Positions 38,236 through 43,430 of a stretch of DNA of 64,000 nt are shown piece after piece. The position numbers and the translations under genes were made by a program. A model generated the notes under the pieces. That model did not search any database. It was given only the letters and a program-made list of their open reading frames with translations, and was not told the DNA's origin. Source of the DNA: Lampris incognitus (Eukaryota > Chordata > Actinopteri > Lampriformes > Lampridae); assembly GCF_029633865.1 (NCBI RefSeq), contig NC_079216.1:61758915-61822914 (forward strand), written 5' to 3'. Numbering within the stretch: the stretch's first letter is position 1; each line of letters opens with the position of its first letter.

Positions 38236-39414
38236 TGTGGGTGTGCAGAGACCATAAAAGGCTGGTCTCTGTGGATTTGGCCATTGATAACAAAAAAACC
38301 CTCTTCTCTCTCCCAAAACTACAACAGCCCCTCACTGGAGAAATAGTGGGGGAAAAAATGAATACTTACATTTCGAAAATCATATTTCCTGCCATAGACA
38401 AGCTGTGTTGATTATATTGCACATGTTGTATAACCTACTTTTAAGAACCTCCTGAAATTCTCCATTTTCTGAGAAAAGAAAGGCTCAGTTCTGTTGATCT
38501 CAGAACACTCGTTCGTATCTAGACAATACGGAACTGTGTGGAAATCAGTGAAATTCTGCGTAGATATTTAAATAAATACTGCTTGATTCTGTCCTCGTCC
38601 ATACCATGTATCTTGCATTGTATATTGAGGGCGGCACGGTGGCGCAGTGGTTAGCGCGGTCGCCTCACAGCAAGAAGGTCCTGGGTTCGAGCCCCGGGGT
38701 AGTCCAACCTTGGGGGTCGTCCTCTGTGTGGAGTTGGCATGTTCTCCCCGTGTCTGTGTGGGTTTCCTCCGGGGGCTCCGGTTTCCTCCCACAGTCCAAA
38801 GACATGTAGGTCAGGTGAATCGGCCGTACTAAATTGTCCTTAGGTGTGAGTGTGTCGGCCCTGTGATGGCCTGGCGGCCTGTCCAGGGTGTCTCCCCGGG
38901 GGCCTGCCGCCCAGTGACTGCTGGGATAGGCTCCAGCATCCCGTGACCCCCGGTTGGGATAAGCATCTTGGATAATGGATGGATGGATGTATATTGTGAG
39001 TTGAGGCTAAGTGAAAAACTCTTTTTCTTCTCTCCTACTCATAGGCAAGGCTCGGCGTTTTCGCTTTTTATTTTTCAAAGCCATCCGGCATGCCGAATTC
39101 CGCCACAAGAGGGCACTGTTACATAACCTCGCACGAACAGGAACGACTGTTGGATCCGTGGAAACATAAAATCCGGGTATTTTGCGGTGAAAATTGGTAA
39201 AAACCGAAAACGCTGAGCCTTGCTCGTAGGTCTGATTCCGGTGAGTCGAATGCAGATTCCTATCTGCTCCTCTTGTCTGCCTTAGATCATTGCTGCCCAG
39301 GAGGAGATGCTGAGGAAGGAGCGGGAGCTCGAGGAAGCCAGGAAGAAGCTGGCCCAGATCAGACAGCAGCAGTACAAGTTCCTGCCCAGCGAACTGAGGG
39401 AGGACGAGGGCTGA
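6227..39414 (+). CDS. tln2: Talin-2, C-terminal 36 exons (gene partial at the 5' end)
   Basis: Talin is a large cytosolic adaptor at focal adhesions that links integrin tails and vinculin to F-actin. The 36 exons join in frame to about 1,620 codons, against roughly 2,540 residues for whole talins. They start in rod bundle R4 and end with the dimerisation helix and a stop at 39412-39414. The head domain and R1-R3 lie outside the window. Visible family landmarks include the R7 GESMAG and PPMW sites (KANK contact residues in talin-1), the R9 Glu used in autoinhibition, the VBS3 helix, KVK in R13 and the final coiled coil. Talin-2 is preferred over talin-1 from residue choices such as the ELREDEG end, the neighbouring tpm1 and the intronic mir-190. 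All phases agree and introns are GT-AG. A few donors are weak (gtcagc at 7358, gtcaac at 16463). Whether it is a teleost 2a or 2b copy cannot be decided. Confidence 0.96.
6556..6669 (+). CDS. tln2: tln2 exon w2 (rod R4)
   Basis: 38 codons, phase 0, encoding AVADSIPQLVQGM and SQAQPEELGAQLALI of R4. AG at 6554-6555 and gtaggg donor at 6670. Confidence 0.96.
6839..6973 (+). CDS. tln2: tln2 exon w3 (rod R4 end)
   Basis: 45 codons, phase 0. Contains PGSKMVTSAKSAVPTV and the conserved CAKNLATCLAELRTAAQK helix that closes R4. Donor gtatct. Confidence 0.97.
7229..7357 (+). CDS. tln2: tln2 exon w4 (rod R5 start)
   Basis: 43 codons, phase 0, with AHEACGPLEIDSALKTVQ and LKPLPGES. The donor is the weak gtcagc at 7358. 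It is supported because the next exon resumes LEKCAQ in frame, as in vertebrate talins. Confidence 0.93.
7452..7554 (+). CDS. tln2: tln2 exon w5 (rod R5)
   Basis: 34 codons plus one base. Encodes LEKCAQDLGSTSKAVGSS and GNEHYTG, highly conserved in talin-2. It ends in phase 1 (ACA G|gtagga) and joins exon w6. Confidence 0.97.
7555..8705 (+). other. tln2: tln2 intron w5, contains a Harbinger-like fragment
   Basis: 1,151-bp intron. The left two thirds are AT-rich with poly-T runs and no recognisable feature. The right third holds an open frame resembling a truncated PIF/Harbinger transposase start (8336-8590). Confidence 0.8.
8336..8590 (+). mobile_element. Possible PIF/Harbinger transposase N-terminal remnant
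   Basis: An 84-codon frame from ATG 8336 contains FWEDVVRNGFIAVLW followed by QNFRMTRLTSDDL. That resembles the region of fish Harbinger transposases where a Trp-rich stretch leads into a NFRMSR-type motif. The frame stops immediately afterwards and no catalytic DDE region follows before talin exon w6, so it would be an internally deleted copy. Recognition rests on memory of the family pattern; it could be chance coding. Confidence 0.45.
8706..8914 (+). CDS. tln2: tln2 exon w6 (rod R5)
   Basis: Two bases plus 69 codons. Starts GVAARETAQALRTLAQAARG, a strong talin helix, and ends RLAQ. Acceptor TCTCCAG at 8699-8705; donor gtaggc at 8915. Confidence 0.97.
9348..9467 (+). CDS. tln2: tln2 exon w7 (rod R5/R6)
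   Basis: 40 codons, phase 0. Contains VAKAVSHSLNNCVNCLPGQ and SKKLLVDM. A consensus gtgagt donor follows at 9468. Confidence 0.97.
9691..9888 (+). CDS. tln2: tln2 exon w8 (rod R6)
   Basis: 66 codons, phase 0. Starts LPPCSKSFQEAQ and includes FDEFLDAGIEMAGH. The start is set by the TTGAAG acceptor at 9685-9690. Confidence 0.96.
10531..10670 (+). CDS. tln2: tln2 exon w9 (rod R6)
   Basis: 46 codons plus two bases. Encodes QEDQIQVIGNL and NISMASSKLLLAAKSL. Ends CAGCCAG|gtgaga in phase 2. Confidence 0.97.
11270..11363 (+). CDS. tln2: tln2 exon w10 (rod R6 end)
   Basis: One base plus 31 codons: AVTESINQLITLCTQQ then GQKECDNALRELE, the classic conserved talin end of R6. Donor gtatcg at 11364. Confidence 0.97.
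11698..11755. repeat. (CTCA)n microsatellite
   Basis: About 14 perfect tetranucleotide units. Confidence 0.97.
11824..12020 (-). mobile_element. 3' end of an RTE-like LINE
   Basis: The minus strand reads KRKRGRPKRWFMDVVREDMQ, then a shifted continuation. This matches the extreme C-terminus of endonuclease/reverse-transcriptase proteins of RTE-type retrotransposons (GRPKKRWxDxVKEDM pattern). It ends in a trinucleotide run (CTA on the + strand, TAG on the element strand), as expected for a 3' microsatellite tail. Heavily 5' truncated and not functional. Confidence 0.75.
12287..12376 (-). mobile_element. SINE family A, 3' fragment
   Basis: Reverse complement of the family A tail: CGCCCAGTGGCTGCTGGGAT through GGATAATGGATGGATGG. 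Only about 90 bp of the 3' end is present. Confidence 0.88.
13056..13948. mobile_element. hAT-type MITE, 893 bp
   Basis: Ends are inverted repeats: CAGTGGTTCTCAACC at the left, and the reverse complement of the right end reads CAGTGTTTCTCAACC. The 8-bp flanks ATCTAGTA (13048-13055) and ATCTAGGA (13949-13956) match at 7 of 8 positions, as expected for a hAT target duplication. No transposase frame. It carries an internal 41-bp minisatellite and sits within the 3' UTR of a LINE. Confidence 0.9.
13274..13690. repeat. 41-bp minisatellite inside the hAT MITE
   Basis: About ten copies of a unit starting CAGTAACTTTCAGATATATG with a 41-bp period (13274, 13315, 13356 and onward). The last copy carries a small deletion. 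Confidence 0.96.
15280..15369 (+). CDS. tln2: tln2 exon w11 (rod R7)
   Basis: 30 codons, phase 0: AVRGLLDNPNEPVSEL, then YFDCIESVMENSK. The invariant-looking ESVMENSK is a talin hallmark. Acceptor CCTAG, donor gtacag. Confidence 0.97.
15485..15607 (+). CDS. tln2: tln2 exon w12 (rod R7)
   Basis: 41 codons, phase 0, from VLGESMAGISQHCKTGD to GLTEAGGQ. The Gly of LGESM corresponds to talin-1 Gly1404, a KANK-binding position known from the family. Confidence 0.97.
15887..16030 (+). CDS. tln2: tln2 exon w13 (R7/R8)
   Basis: 48 codons, phase 0. Contains SDPNSQSGHEGLVDPIQF and ARANQAIQMACQNLVDP, the start of R8. R8 is a four-helix bundle inserted into R7 that binds RIAM, DLC1 and vinculin in talin-1. 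Confidence 0.97.
16301..16462 (+). CDS. tln2: tln2 exon w14 (rod R8)
   Basis: 54 codons, phase 0: VLSAATIVAKHTSALCNA, then SAKEVANTTANLVKTIK. A GT microsatellite lies just upstream (16259-16288). The donor is the weak gtcaac. Confidence 0.95.
16684..16824 (+). CDS. tln2: tln2 exon w15 (R8 end to R7)
   Basis: 47 codons, phase 0: ALDGDFSEENRHRC, then FANNPEFASVPAQISNE. The gtatgt donor is followed within about 15 bp by an inserted SINE. Confidence 0.97.
16839..17274 (-). mobile_element. SINE family B, copy 2 (minus)
   Basis: Reverse complement of family B: the tRNA-like head ends near 17272 (GGGCGTCCAGGTAG on the minus strand). The B box appears as GGTTCAAATCC, and the G-rich end lies next to talin exon w15. 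No clear target duplication; GTATCAT and GGATCAAT flanks are only weakly alike. Confidence 0.88.
17923..18250 (+). mobile_element. SINE family A, copy 2
   Basis: GGCGGCACGGTGGCGCAG head and GGATAATGGATGG tail. Flanked by the perfect 10-bp duplication GTAGAGTCAA (17913-17922, 18251-18260). It lacks part of the CTCCCCGTGTC body segment seen in copies 1 and 3. Confidence 0.92.
19476..19657 (+). CDS. tln2: tln2 exon w16 (R7/R9)
   Basis: 60 codons plus two bases. Contains DPPMWSILAGHSRTVSDS. The Trp corresponds to talin-1 Trp1630, another KANK contact residue. Donor gtccgt. Confidence 0.96.
20104..20236 (+). CDS. tln2: tln2 exon w17 (rod R9)
   Basis: One base plus 44 codons: DKAPGQRECDYSIDNIN and CIRDIEQASLAAV. 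The DYSID wording favours talin-2. The intron before it (19658-20103) shows nothing recognisable. Confidence 0.97.
20351..20452 (+). CDS. tln2: tln2 exon w18 (rod R9)
   Basis: 34 codons, phase 0: ALQEQLTSSVQEIGHLIDP, then GEAAQLGHK. Confidence 0.97.
20583..20753 (+). CDS. tln2: tln2 exon w19 (rod R9)
   Basis: 57 codons, phase 0: VTQLASYFEPLIVASVG, LDQTKTLSESSLQMLYAAK and GGGNPK. The Glu of LSESS matches talin-1 Glu1770, whose contact with the F3 domain holds talin in the closed state, so autoinhibition is probably kept. Confidence 0.97.
20799..21480 (-). mobile_element. Internally deleted hAT (ZBED-like) transposon fragment
   Basis: The minus strand at 21377-21120 encodes ASVWAHFGFYNLPGEKE, then jumps to FVSKDLHPYSVVDKEGF and TIEPKYDTPSR. 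These are the start of a BED finger and the segment after it in Ac-like hAT transposases. The rest of the zinc finger is missing, so this is a deletion derivative. CAGGGTGGGAATCT at 20799, followed by CGATTC-rich sequence, may be one terminus. The opposite end is not found. Confidence 0.72.
21535..21975 (+). mobile_element. SINE family B, copy 3
   Basis: GGGGTGTCCGGGTAGCGTAG head, B-box-like GGTTTGAATCC, and body with CTGGTCGCTGCACTAG. Ends in AAAAAAAAGGGGGGG near 21968. Closely similar to copy 1. Confidence 0.9.
22168..22314 (+). CDS. tln2: tln2 exon w20 (R9/R10)
   Basis: 49 codons, phase 0: ATHTHDAISEAAQLMKEAV and DDIMVTLNEAASEGG. HTHDAI favours talin-2. Donor gtgagt. The following intron (22315-22933) holds a G-run and a GT repeat only. 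Confidence 0.97.
22934..23035 (+). CDS. tln2: tln2 exon w21 (rod R10)
   Basis: 34 codons, phase 0: LDEGTPPEPEGSFVDYQTT, then KAIAITAQEM. Confidence 0.97.
23162..23281 (+). CDS. tln2: tln2 exon w22 (rod R10)
   Basis: 40 codons, phase 0: MTKSVTCPEELGGLASQ and AATAEPEE. Confidence 0.97.
23282..24352 (+). other. tln2: tln2 intron w22, nothing recognised
   Basis: 1.07-kb intron. Poly-T and poly-C runs (23443-23466, 23830-23841) only. Confidence 0.65.
24353..24499 (+). CDS. tln2: tln2 exon w23 (rod R10, VBS3 helix)
   Basis: 49 codons, phase 0: VGFQIKTRVQELGHGC, LVQKAGALQVSP and KRELIECARAVTEK. The last segment is the start of the vinculin-binding helix VBS3 of talin-1, which continues in exon w24. 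Confidence 0.97.
25025..25377 (+). mobile_element. SINE family A, copy 3
   Basis: Head GCAGTACGGTGGCCCAGTGG slightly diverged, B box GGTTCGAACCC, tail GGATGGATGG. Flanked by the perfect 12-bp duplication TAATACATTTCT (25013-25024 and 25378-25389). Confidence 0.93.
25893..26200 (+). mobile_element. SINE family B, copy 4 (5' truncated)
   Basis: Begins within the body (GGGACGGGTATGTGTTCTGG) without the tRNA-like head. Continues through GCGCTACGTCCCCCTGGCG to a G-run and A-rich end. Confidence 0.87.
27607..27773 (+). CDS. tln2: tln2 exon w24 (R10/R11)
   Basis: 55 codons plus two bases: VSLVLSALQAGNKGTQAC, SGIIADLDTTIMFASAGTL and FADH. Near-invariant across talins. Confidence 0.98.
28269..28452 (+). 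CDS. tln2: tln2 exon w25 (rod R11)
   Basis: One base plus 61 codons: ENILKTAKALVEDTKLLV, KLAQAAQSSAKTITQL and DPETQ. Neighbouring introns 27774-28268 and 28453-28942 contain nothing I recognise. Confidence 0.97.
28943..29068 (+). CDS. tln2: tln2 exon w26 (rod R11)
   Basis: 42 codons, phase 0: VVLINAVRDVAKALAELIG, then DDPSMYQLKSAAK. DPSMYQ favours talin-2 over the DPAVWQ of talin-1. Confidence 0.97.
29069..30138 (+). other. tln2: tln2 intron w26, nothing recognised
   Basis: 1.07-kb intron of unique-looking sequence with no repeat family or coding signal that I recognise. Confidence 0.6.
30139..30255 (+). CDS. tln2: tln2 exon w27 (R11/R12)
   Basis: 39 codons, phase 0: VMVTNVTSLLKTVKAVEDEA, then TRGTRALEATIECIKQELT. 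Confidence 0.98.
30837..31022 (+). CDS. tln2: tln2 exon w28 (rod R12)
   Basis: 62 codons, phase 0: PEEFIRMTKGITTATAKAV, AAGNSAQQEDIIATANLSRK and MLTTCK. The talin consensus GNSCRQED reads GNSAQQED here. Introns on either side (30256-30836, 31023-31850) hold only G and T runs. Confidence 0.97.
31851..31958 (+). CDS. tln2: tln2 exon w29 (rod R12)
   Basis: 36 codons, phase 0: QAACHPEVSEEVRSKALQYG, then YVDLLEQVLQ. The next intron (31959-32770) shows nothing recognisable. Confidence 0.96.
32771..32876 (+). CDS. tln2: tln2 exon w30 (rod R12)
   Basis: 35 codons plus one base: VLQKPTSEQKQQLAVHSKRV and TELIQTAEAMKG. Ends in phase 1 at AAG G|gtgagg. Confidence 0.97.
32877..34315 (+). other. tln2: tln2 intron w30
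   Basis: 1.44-kb intron with a CT microsatellite (33655-33726), G-runs and an A-run at 34259-34278. Nothing else recognised. Confidence 0.65.
33655..33726. repeat. CT-rich microsatellite
   Basis: Imperfect (CT)n tract of about 70 bp. Confidence 0.9.
34316..34440 (+). CDS. tln2: tln2 exon w31 (rod R13, actin-binding start)
   Basis: Two bases plus 41 codons: SEWVDPEDPTVIAETELLG, AAASIEAAAKKLEQLKPRAK. This begins the R13 I/LWEQ actin-binding module (ABS3). Its long downstream intron hosts mir-190. Confidence 0.98.
34441..36363 (+). other. tln2: tln2 intron w31, hosts mir-190
   Basis: 1.9-kb intron. Apart from the mir-190 hairpin it has C/A runs (34638-34665), a TA-rich palindromic tract (35500-35540) and C-runs near 35985-36017. 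Confidence 0.85.
36050..36134 (+). ncRNA. mir190a: mir-190 microRNA precursor
   Basis: The 22 bases at 36064-36085 (seed GATATGT) are identical to mature miR-190a-5p as I know it. They pair across a short loop with 36101-36121 (starting CTATATATCAAACATAT), the star strand. The hairpin and flanks (TGCAGGGCTC to GTGTCCCGCC) follow the mammalian precursor with few changes. It lies on the host strand in a tln2 intron, as in mammals, so it is probably co-transcribed with talin-2. Confidence 0.97.
36364..36486 (+). CDS. tln2: tln2 exon w32 (rod R13)
   Basis: 41 codons, phase 0: ADETLDFEEQILEAAKSIA, then SALVKSASAAQRELVAQGK. From memory, mammalian talins have one extra residue before ADE(T/S)L (Gln or Glu). 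It is absent here, at the splice junction. Confidence 0.97.
36803..37204 (+). mobile_element. SINE family A, copy 4 with expanded TG repeat
   Basis: GGCGGCACAGTGGTTAGCGG head (a few bases of the A box are missing), B box GGTTCGAGCCC, then a roughly 48-bp TG run (about 37010-37057) inside the element and an ATGG tail. Flanks ATAAACGAGTA and ATAAATGAGTA (36792-36802, 37205-37215) are a target duplication with one mismatch. Confidence 0.9.
37270..37332 (+). CDS. tln2: tln2 exon w33 (rod R13, small)
   Basis: 21 codons, phase 0: VGSNLANAVDDGQWSQGLIS plus Ala. Matches the talin VGxIPANAxDDGQWSQGLIS segment, with SNL in place of xIP. Confidence 0.96.
37458..37640 (+). CDS. tln2: tln2 exon w34 (rod R13)
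   Basis: 61 codons, phase 0: ARMVAAATSNLCEAANASVQ, SSAKQVAASTAQLLVACKVK and ADQDSEAMRRLQ. The KVK in ACKVKAD corresponds to residues implicated in F-actin binding by talin-1 R13. Confidence 0.98.
37736..37861 (+). CDS. tln2: tln2 exon w35 (R13 to linker)
   Basis: 42 codons, phase 0: AAGNAVKRASDNLVKAAQKA, then DDDSVVVKTKFVGGIAQ. FDKADDDSVVVKTKF is the talin-2 style linker between R13 and the dimerisation helix. Confidence 0.98.
38630..38987 (+). mobile_element. SINE family A, copy 5
   Basis: GCGGCACGGTGGCGCAGTGG head, B box GGTTCGAGCCC and ATGGATGG tail. Flanked by the perfect 9-bp duplication TGTATATTG (38619-38627, 38988-38996). Confidence 0.93.
39043..39229. mobile_element. Small MITE-like element with 27-bp inverted ends
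   Basis: 39044-39070 (GGCAAGGCTCGGCGTTTTCG...) and the reverse complement of about 39198-39223 (GCAAGGCTCAGCGTTTTCGG...) match at most positions. They bracket about 130 bp of non-coding sequence. The superfamily is unclear. It ends 56 bp before the final talin acceptor. Confidence 0.7.
39286..39414 (+). CDS. tln2: tln2 last exon w36 (dimerisation helix, stop)
   Basis: 42 codons and TGA. The helix IIAAQEEMLRKERELEEARK, then KLAQIRQQQYKFLPSELRED and EG. This coiled coil dimerises talin, and the Arg of QIRQQQ matches talin-1 Arg2526, needed for dimerisation. The REDEG end rather than RDEH supports talin-2. Confidence 0.98.
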   Translation: MIAAQEEMLRKERELEEARKKLAQIRQQQYKFLPSELREDEG

Positions 39415-40691
39415 CTGGCGGAGCGGGCAGCACGTCAGGGGCTCCTCTGACGGAAAGCACGCCGTTCTGGGGACGTGTGTTCGAGGCGTAACAGTCTGCT
39501 TCACTCTCCCGTAACCAAGGAATCTACAGCACTTAAAAACAGGCCTGTTTGATGAGTAAGAACAAGTGCCTGTGCTCTATATTGAGTGTGTGTATGTGTA
39601 TGTATGTGTGCGCGTGTGTGCTATGTATGTATTTGTTATAGAATGCAAGTGACATTCAGACTTCATTACAGAGGAAGTTGTCGCAGTTTTCACTATATAA
39701 GAAAAAACGGCATATCTATAGTAACATGTATTACTGCTTTATGAGTGTTACTGTCCTCGGCAACCATGGATCAAAATGTGACGAAGGTCCTCTGTTCTCG
39801 TTGAATGTTACAAAAGACAGGTCACGAGCATTTATATATGGAATGATGATGTTTTGTTCTCGTTTTTTGTTTGTTTTTGTTTTTCTTTTCAAAACTGGCA
39901 GTTCTCACCAAGGGAGTCATAACATCTCTGTTTCTTACATACAGCACACATCGTCAATGAAATGACCACGATGCCTCATTTTTACCACTGGCTTGCATGT
40001 GTCATAATTCTTATACATATCAATGAAGCTACTAACCAATAGAGTAGTATAGGCAAAGAAAGGCACCCGTATTTTAATGATATACTGTAAATGTGAATTT
40101 GGGGGTTTGCTGGTGAACTTGTAAACCGATGAGATTCAAGGGTTTAATGTTAGAGAGGCTCGGCTTAACGGCGAGTGGTTCCGGTTGGAGTCGGTGGTGA
40201 TGAGGTTTGTGATCAAAAAGGCGGACGGGTGAAATGAGACTGGTTTGAAGAATGAGATCTACCCTTGACCAAATCCCTAGTACGCCACATGAACACCATC
40301 AACCCCCCTTCCCCCTTTACACTCACAATGAGCAAGGTTTACATTATTTGTCAAGTTCGTTCTGTCTCGTCCTCATGTTTTAACTGCAATCCCATTGACG
40401 GCTTGTGTCTGCTGCACATGTCTAGTACAGTTATTCTCCACAAGTCACTGGCCTATAATGCTTACAGGGGTTTTCACTTTAAATTCTGCCTAAAGCAATA
40501 CAGTATTTTGAATATTCATCCAAATCGGAGAGAATCTGTGAAATATTTTTGGAAGGTCGTGTGTGCAATCATGTTTGGCTTTGGGCTCAGAAACAAGAAG
40601 AAGGCTACAGAATGCACTGAGACTGACCATTCTTTAATGGTCAATGCACTGAGGAACACAGTCCATAGCCTCCATTAACTTCAAAGTAGGG

Positions 40692-41179
40692 GGCGCCCGG
40701 GTTTAACAGTGGACTATTAATGCTAGCGTCCCAATACTGAGGACCTCTGTTTGAGTCCCAGTGTTACCTCCAGTTTGGTCTTGGCATCACATGGGGTACA
40801 ATTGGCAATGCTCCTGGGTGGGGAGCCAGCAGAGGTATTCTTTCTCGCCTTTGCAACTAGCCGTCCCCCTACAGGTGGTTGGGTGCCTGTACAGTTGCAG
40901 GTGGAACTGGGAAATGAATATTACCTGGGCCTCCACGCAGGCTATGTGCCCCCCTGTACAAAACTGTTGCTGTCAGGTGAACGAGAGCAGTCAGCTGACT
41001 CGGTCGGCTGGCGCCACATGTATCAGAGGTCGTACATGGACCTCCCCACCCCAACCACTTTGCAATAGTGGTTACAAAGTCCCCCATCCCCAAACCAAAT
41101 TCTTTGCAATAGTGGGACCTCAAGAGAACAGAGAATTGGAGATTGGAGATGACAAAGGAGAAATTTTTTTTTTTTAAAT
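40692..41179 (+). mobile_element. SINE family B, copy 5 (diverged)
   Basis: GGCGCCCGGGTTTAACAG head, B-box-like TTTGAGTCCC, and diverged body ending AGGAGAAATTTTTTTTTTTT. Flanked by the perfect 13-bp duplication CTTCAAAGTAGGG (40679-40691, 41180-41192), which fixes its limits. Confidence 0.88.
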
Positions 41180-41278
41180 CTTCAAAGTAGGGTATCCTTC
41201 GGCCAAACCAGGAGGAGGACGGTTGAAACTGGTGTTGGGGAGGGGGGGGATTATTCAATAGTAGTTCTCTTTGTTCAG

Positions 41279-42468
41279 TACACTGCCCTCCATGAGTATG
41301 GGAAGAGCGAGGTCGATTTAGTTTTGCTATATACTCTAGACATTTGGGTTTGAGATCAAAAGGTGAATATGAGTCAAGAGATTTGCATTACATTATGTCT
41401 TACAGTTTGCTAGCGTAGCGCCTCTTCTTTTTGCGGCCATCAATTTTTAGGCGAGCAAAAGTGTGGGAACAAGTGGCTGAAGTCCCTTGTTGCTTAAGTG
41501 CTTCATATTAAATTGATTTTTCAAAAAAAAAAAGAAGAAATCTGTGAATGTCTAAGTCGTGGTTTTAGCCTTAGCTTTCACCTGTGGAGACTGCCTCCGT
41601 AGTCAGAAAGCGTAAGCCAACATGAAGACCAGCGAACTGGCTATGGGAGAAAAGCAAGCAGTTAAGGGGCTGAGAAGAATTCAGTTAGAACTGTAGCAAG
41701 AAAAAAAAAAGCGCATAGCAAATATCACAAGTTAGAAAGTATTGGAAAAACTACACCATGGTGAAGCATGGTGAAGGTACCGGGGTTATTGAGCATGCAT
41801 CAAGACATGCTGAAGGTAGCGTCGTGGTAGTCTTGGGCTGGCGTGGCTGTTTCTGGAACTGGCTTTACTCATCGTTATTGATGATGTTAGTCTGGATAGA
41901 AGCAGCAGAATGGATTCAGAAGTCTACAGAAACGTATTGTCTGCGTGTGGACAAAAAAAAAACCTCACCGGGAGGCTCGTCATCATGCAACAAGACAACC
42001 TAAAACACACTGCCAACACAACCAAGGGGTTCATCGGGGAGGGGGGAAAAATGAAGGTTTTAGGCTGGCAATAGGAGACTAAAAGAAGAAAACAAACTGC
42101 AACTAAAGAAACTAGCAAAGGCCTGGAAAAGCATCCTGAAAGAACATGCCAAAGGTTTAGTGATGCCAGTGGGTCGCAGGTTCGATGCCGTTACTGCATG
42201 GAAGAGATGCAACCAAATATTAAGCATCATTTACTTTCATTTTTTTTCTGTTCCCACACTCTTGCTCACCTAAAAGCAAGGGCCTGAAAAAAGGTGCTGT
42301 AACTCTTAAATTCCAAGATATTATCTGCTTGTAAATACCGAGAAACAAAAAATCTCGTCTCGTATTCATCCTTTGATCACAAGCTCAAATGTTGGGTCTA
42401 TATAGGGGAAATGTAGCATAACCGAAGAACTGGACCTCGCTCTTCCCATACTTGCGGGGTGTGCTGTA
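41279..42468 (+). mobile_element. Tc1-like transposon with long (~200 bp) inverted repeats
   Basis: The left end from 41279 (TACACTGCCCTCCATGAGTA) and the reverse complement of the right end at 42468 (TACAGCACACCCCGCAAGTA) begin inverted repeats. These share GTATGGGAAGAGCGAGGTC, and continue with decay to TAGGCGAGCAAAAGTGTGGG at 41451 against its counterpart at 42273. A TA lies at each end. Inside, the + strand near 41983 reads MQQDNLKHTANTTK, a degraded form of the Tc1 QQDNDPKHTA motif. Frames are broken, so it is inactive. Confidence 0.85.
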
Positions 42469-42972
42469 TATGAACCTATAATCTCTCGATTATTGTACCC
42501 AGTGCATCCCTTTAGTCTATTCTTGTCACTGTCTGGTCTGCATTGTGTACTAGTGCCTTACTTGAGTCTGCTATGCGAGCAGCTGAAGAGCAGGCAGGGT
42601 GGGAGCCTTAGCCTCATCCTCTCTGGATCCGAATATAATGCCCGTCTAATCTCTGTCGGGGTCTTGAACTGTCACCGAGTCCTATGCCGATACAATCCAA
42701 TGCCTTGGCTGGTGGCGTATCTGCCTACCATCGTGTACTGAAATCATCTTACTGAAGGGCATCTCTGAATAGCCTAGGATTTAGAGACAATATACGAAGA
42801 CTAACACTAAACTGCATTCCATGAGCATGTGGCAATTTGTGGTTAAAAGTCAAGAAATTCTTCCGCCTCGAAATTTGCCATGATATTATGTCCTTCTGAA
42901 ATTTTGGACCGAATAACTTCCTTGTTTCATTGTATAACCACTATATTATAAAAAAAAATGGAGTTTTTAATG

Positions 42973-42978
42973 AATAAA
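42973..42978 (+). promoter_or_regulatory. tln2: Candidate poly(A) signal AATAAA
   Basis: First canonical hexamer I found after the tln2 stop. A second pair overlaps at 43152-43162 in an A-rich tract. Confidence 0.4.
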
Positions 42979-43430
42979 TGTAAAAATGATCCTGAGATAG
43001 TCGAAGCTATTTGTCTGAGTATTAACTGGAGTAGAGAAAAAAAAAGAAGTAACTAGCTCTGTTATGAGTAGGTGTTGTGCTCTCTTTATGATTTCATGAT
43101 GTATGTATAATATTTATCTGGTCACAAAAGTATTTTTTGTATTCACCAAAAAATAAAATAAAAAAAAAGTTTGAAACCGTTCTTGTAATGATTTTTCTAG
43201 CTCCATCGTCTCTGGTTGAAGCGATCCGGTGAAATCAGCTGGTGGAGGGGTGAAAACCTGCTTATTGTGACGTGATGCTTGATCCTGGTGTTAATAGTAC
43301 ACACGTCTTCCTCAGCCGTTCTACATTTTTTCCAGTAGATGTCAGCATCATCCTTCATAGCTGGGTTGGAGGAGGTCAGCGGGTATTCGGAGGAAACGCT
43401 CCAGTGGAAGGCTTGGCAAAGGTAGCCAGA

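Larger units (their letters stand above)
37862..39285 (+). other. tln2: tln2 last intron (w35)
   Basis: 1.42-kb intron with a TG repeat (about 38195-38240), SINE A copy 5 and a small MITE-like inverted repeat just before the last exon. Confidence 0.8.
39415..43170 (+). other. tln2: Probable tln2 3' UTR and downstream flank
   Basis: No coding exon follows. 39415-40678 is unique sequence without AATAAA. Then come SINE B copy 5 and a Tc1-like element. Canonical AATAAA hexamers appear at 42973-42978 and, overlapping, at 43152-43162. The UTR could therefore be about 3.6 kb long and include both transposons, or it could end earlier on a non-canonical signal. Confidence 0.5.

Noticed and set aside
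6227-39414. Talin-1 (tln1) identity
   Set aside because: Several segments read as talin-2 (DPSMYQ, HTHDAI, DYSID, REDEG end), a mir-190 hairpin is in the intron and the downstream tropomyosin is TPM1-like. A formal tree would settle it.
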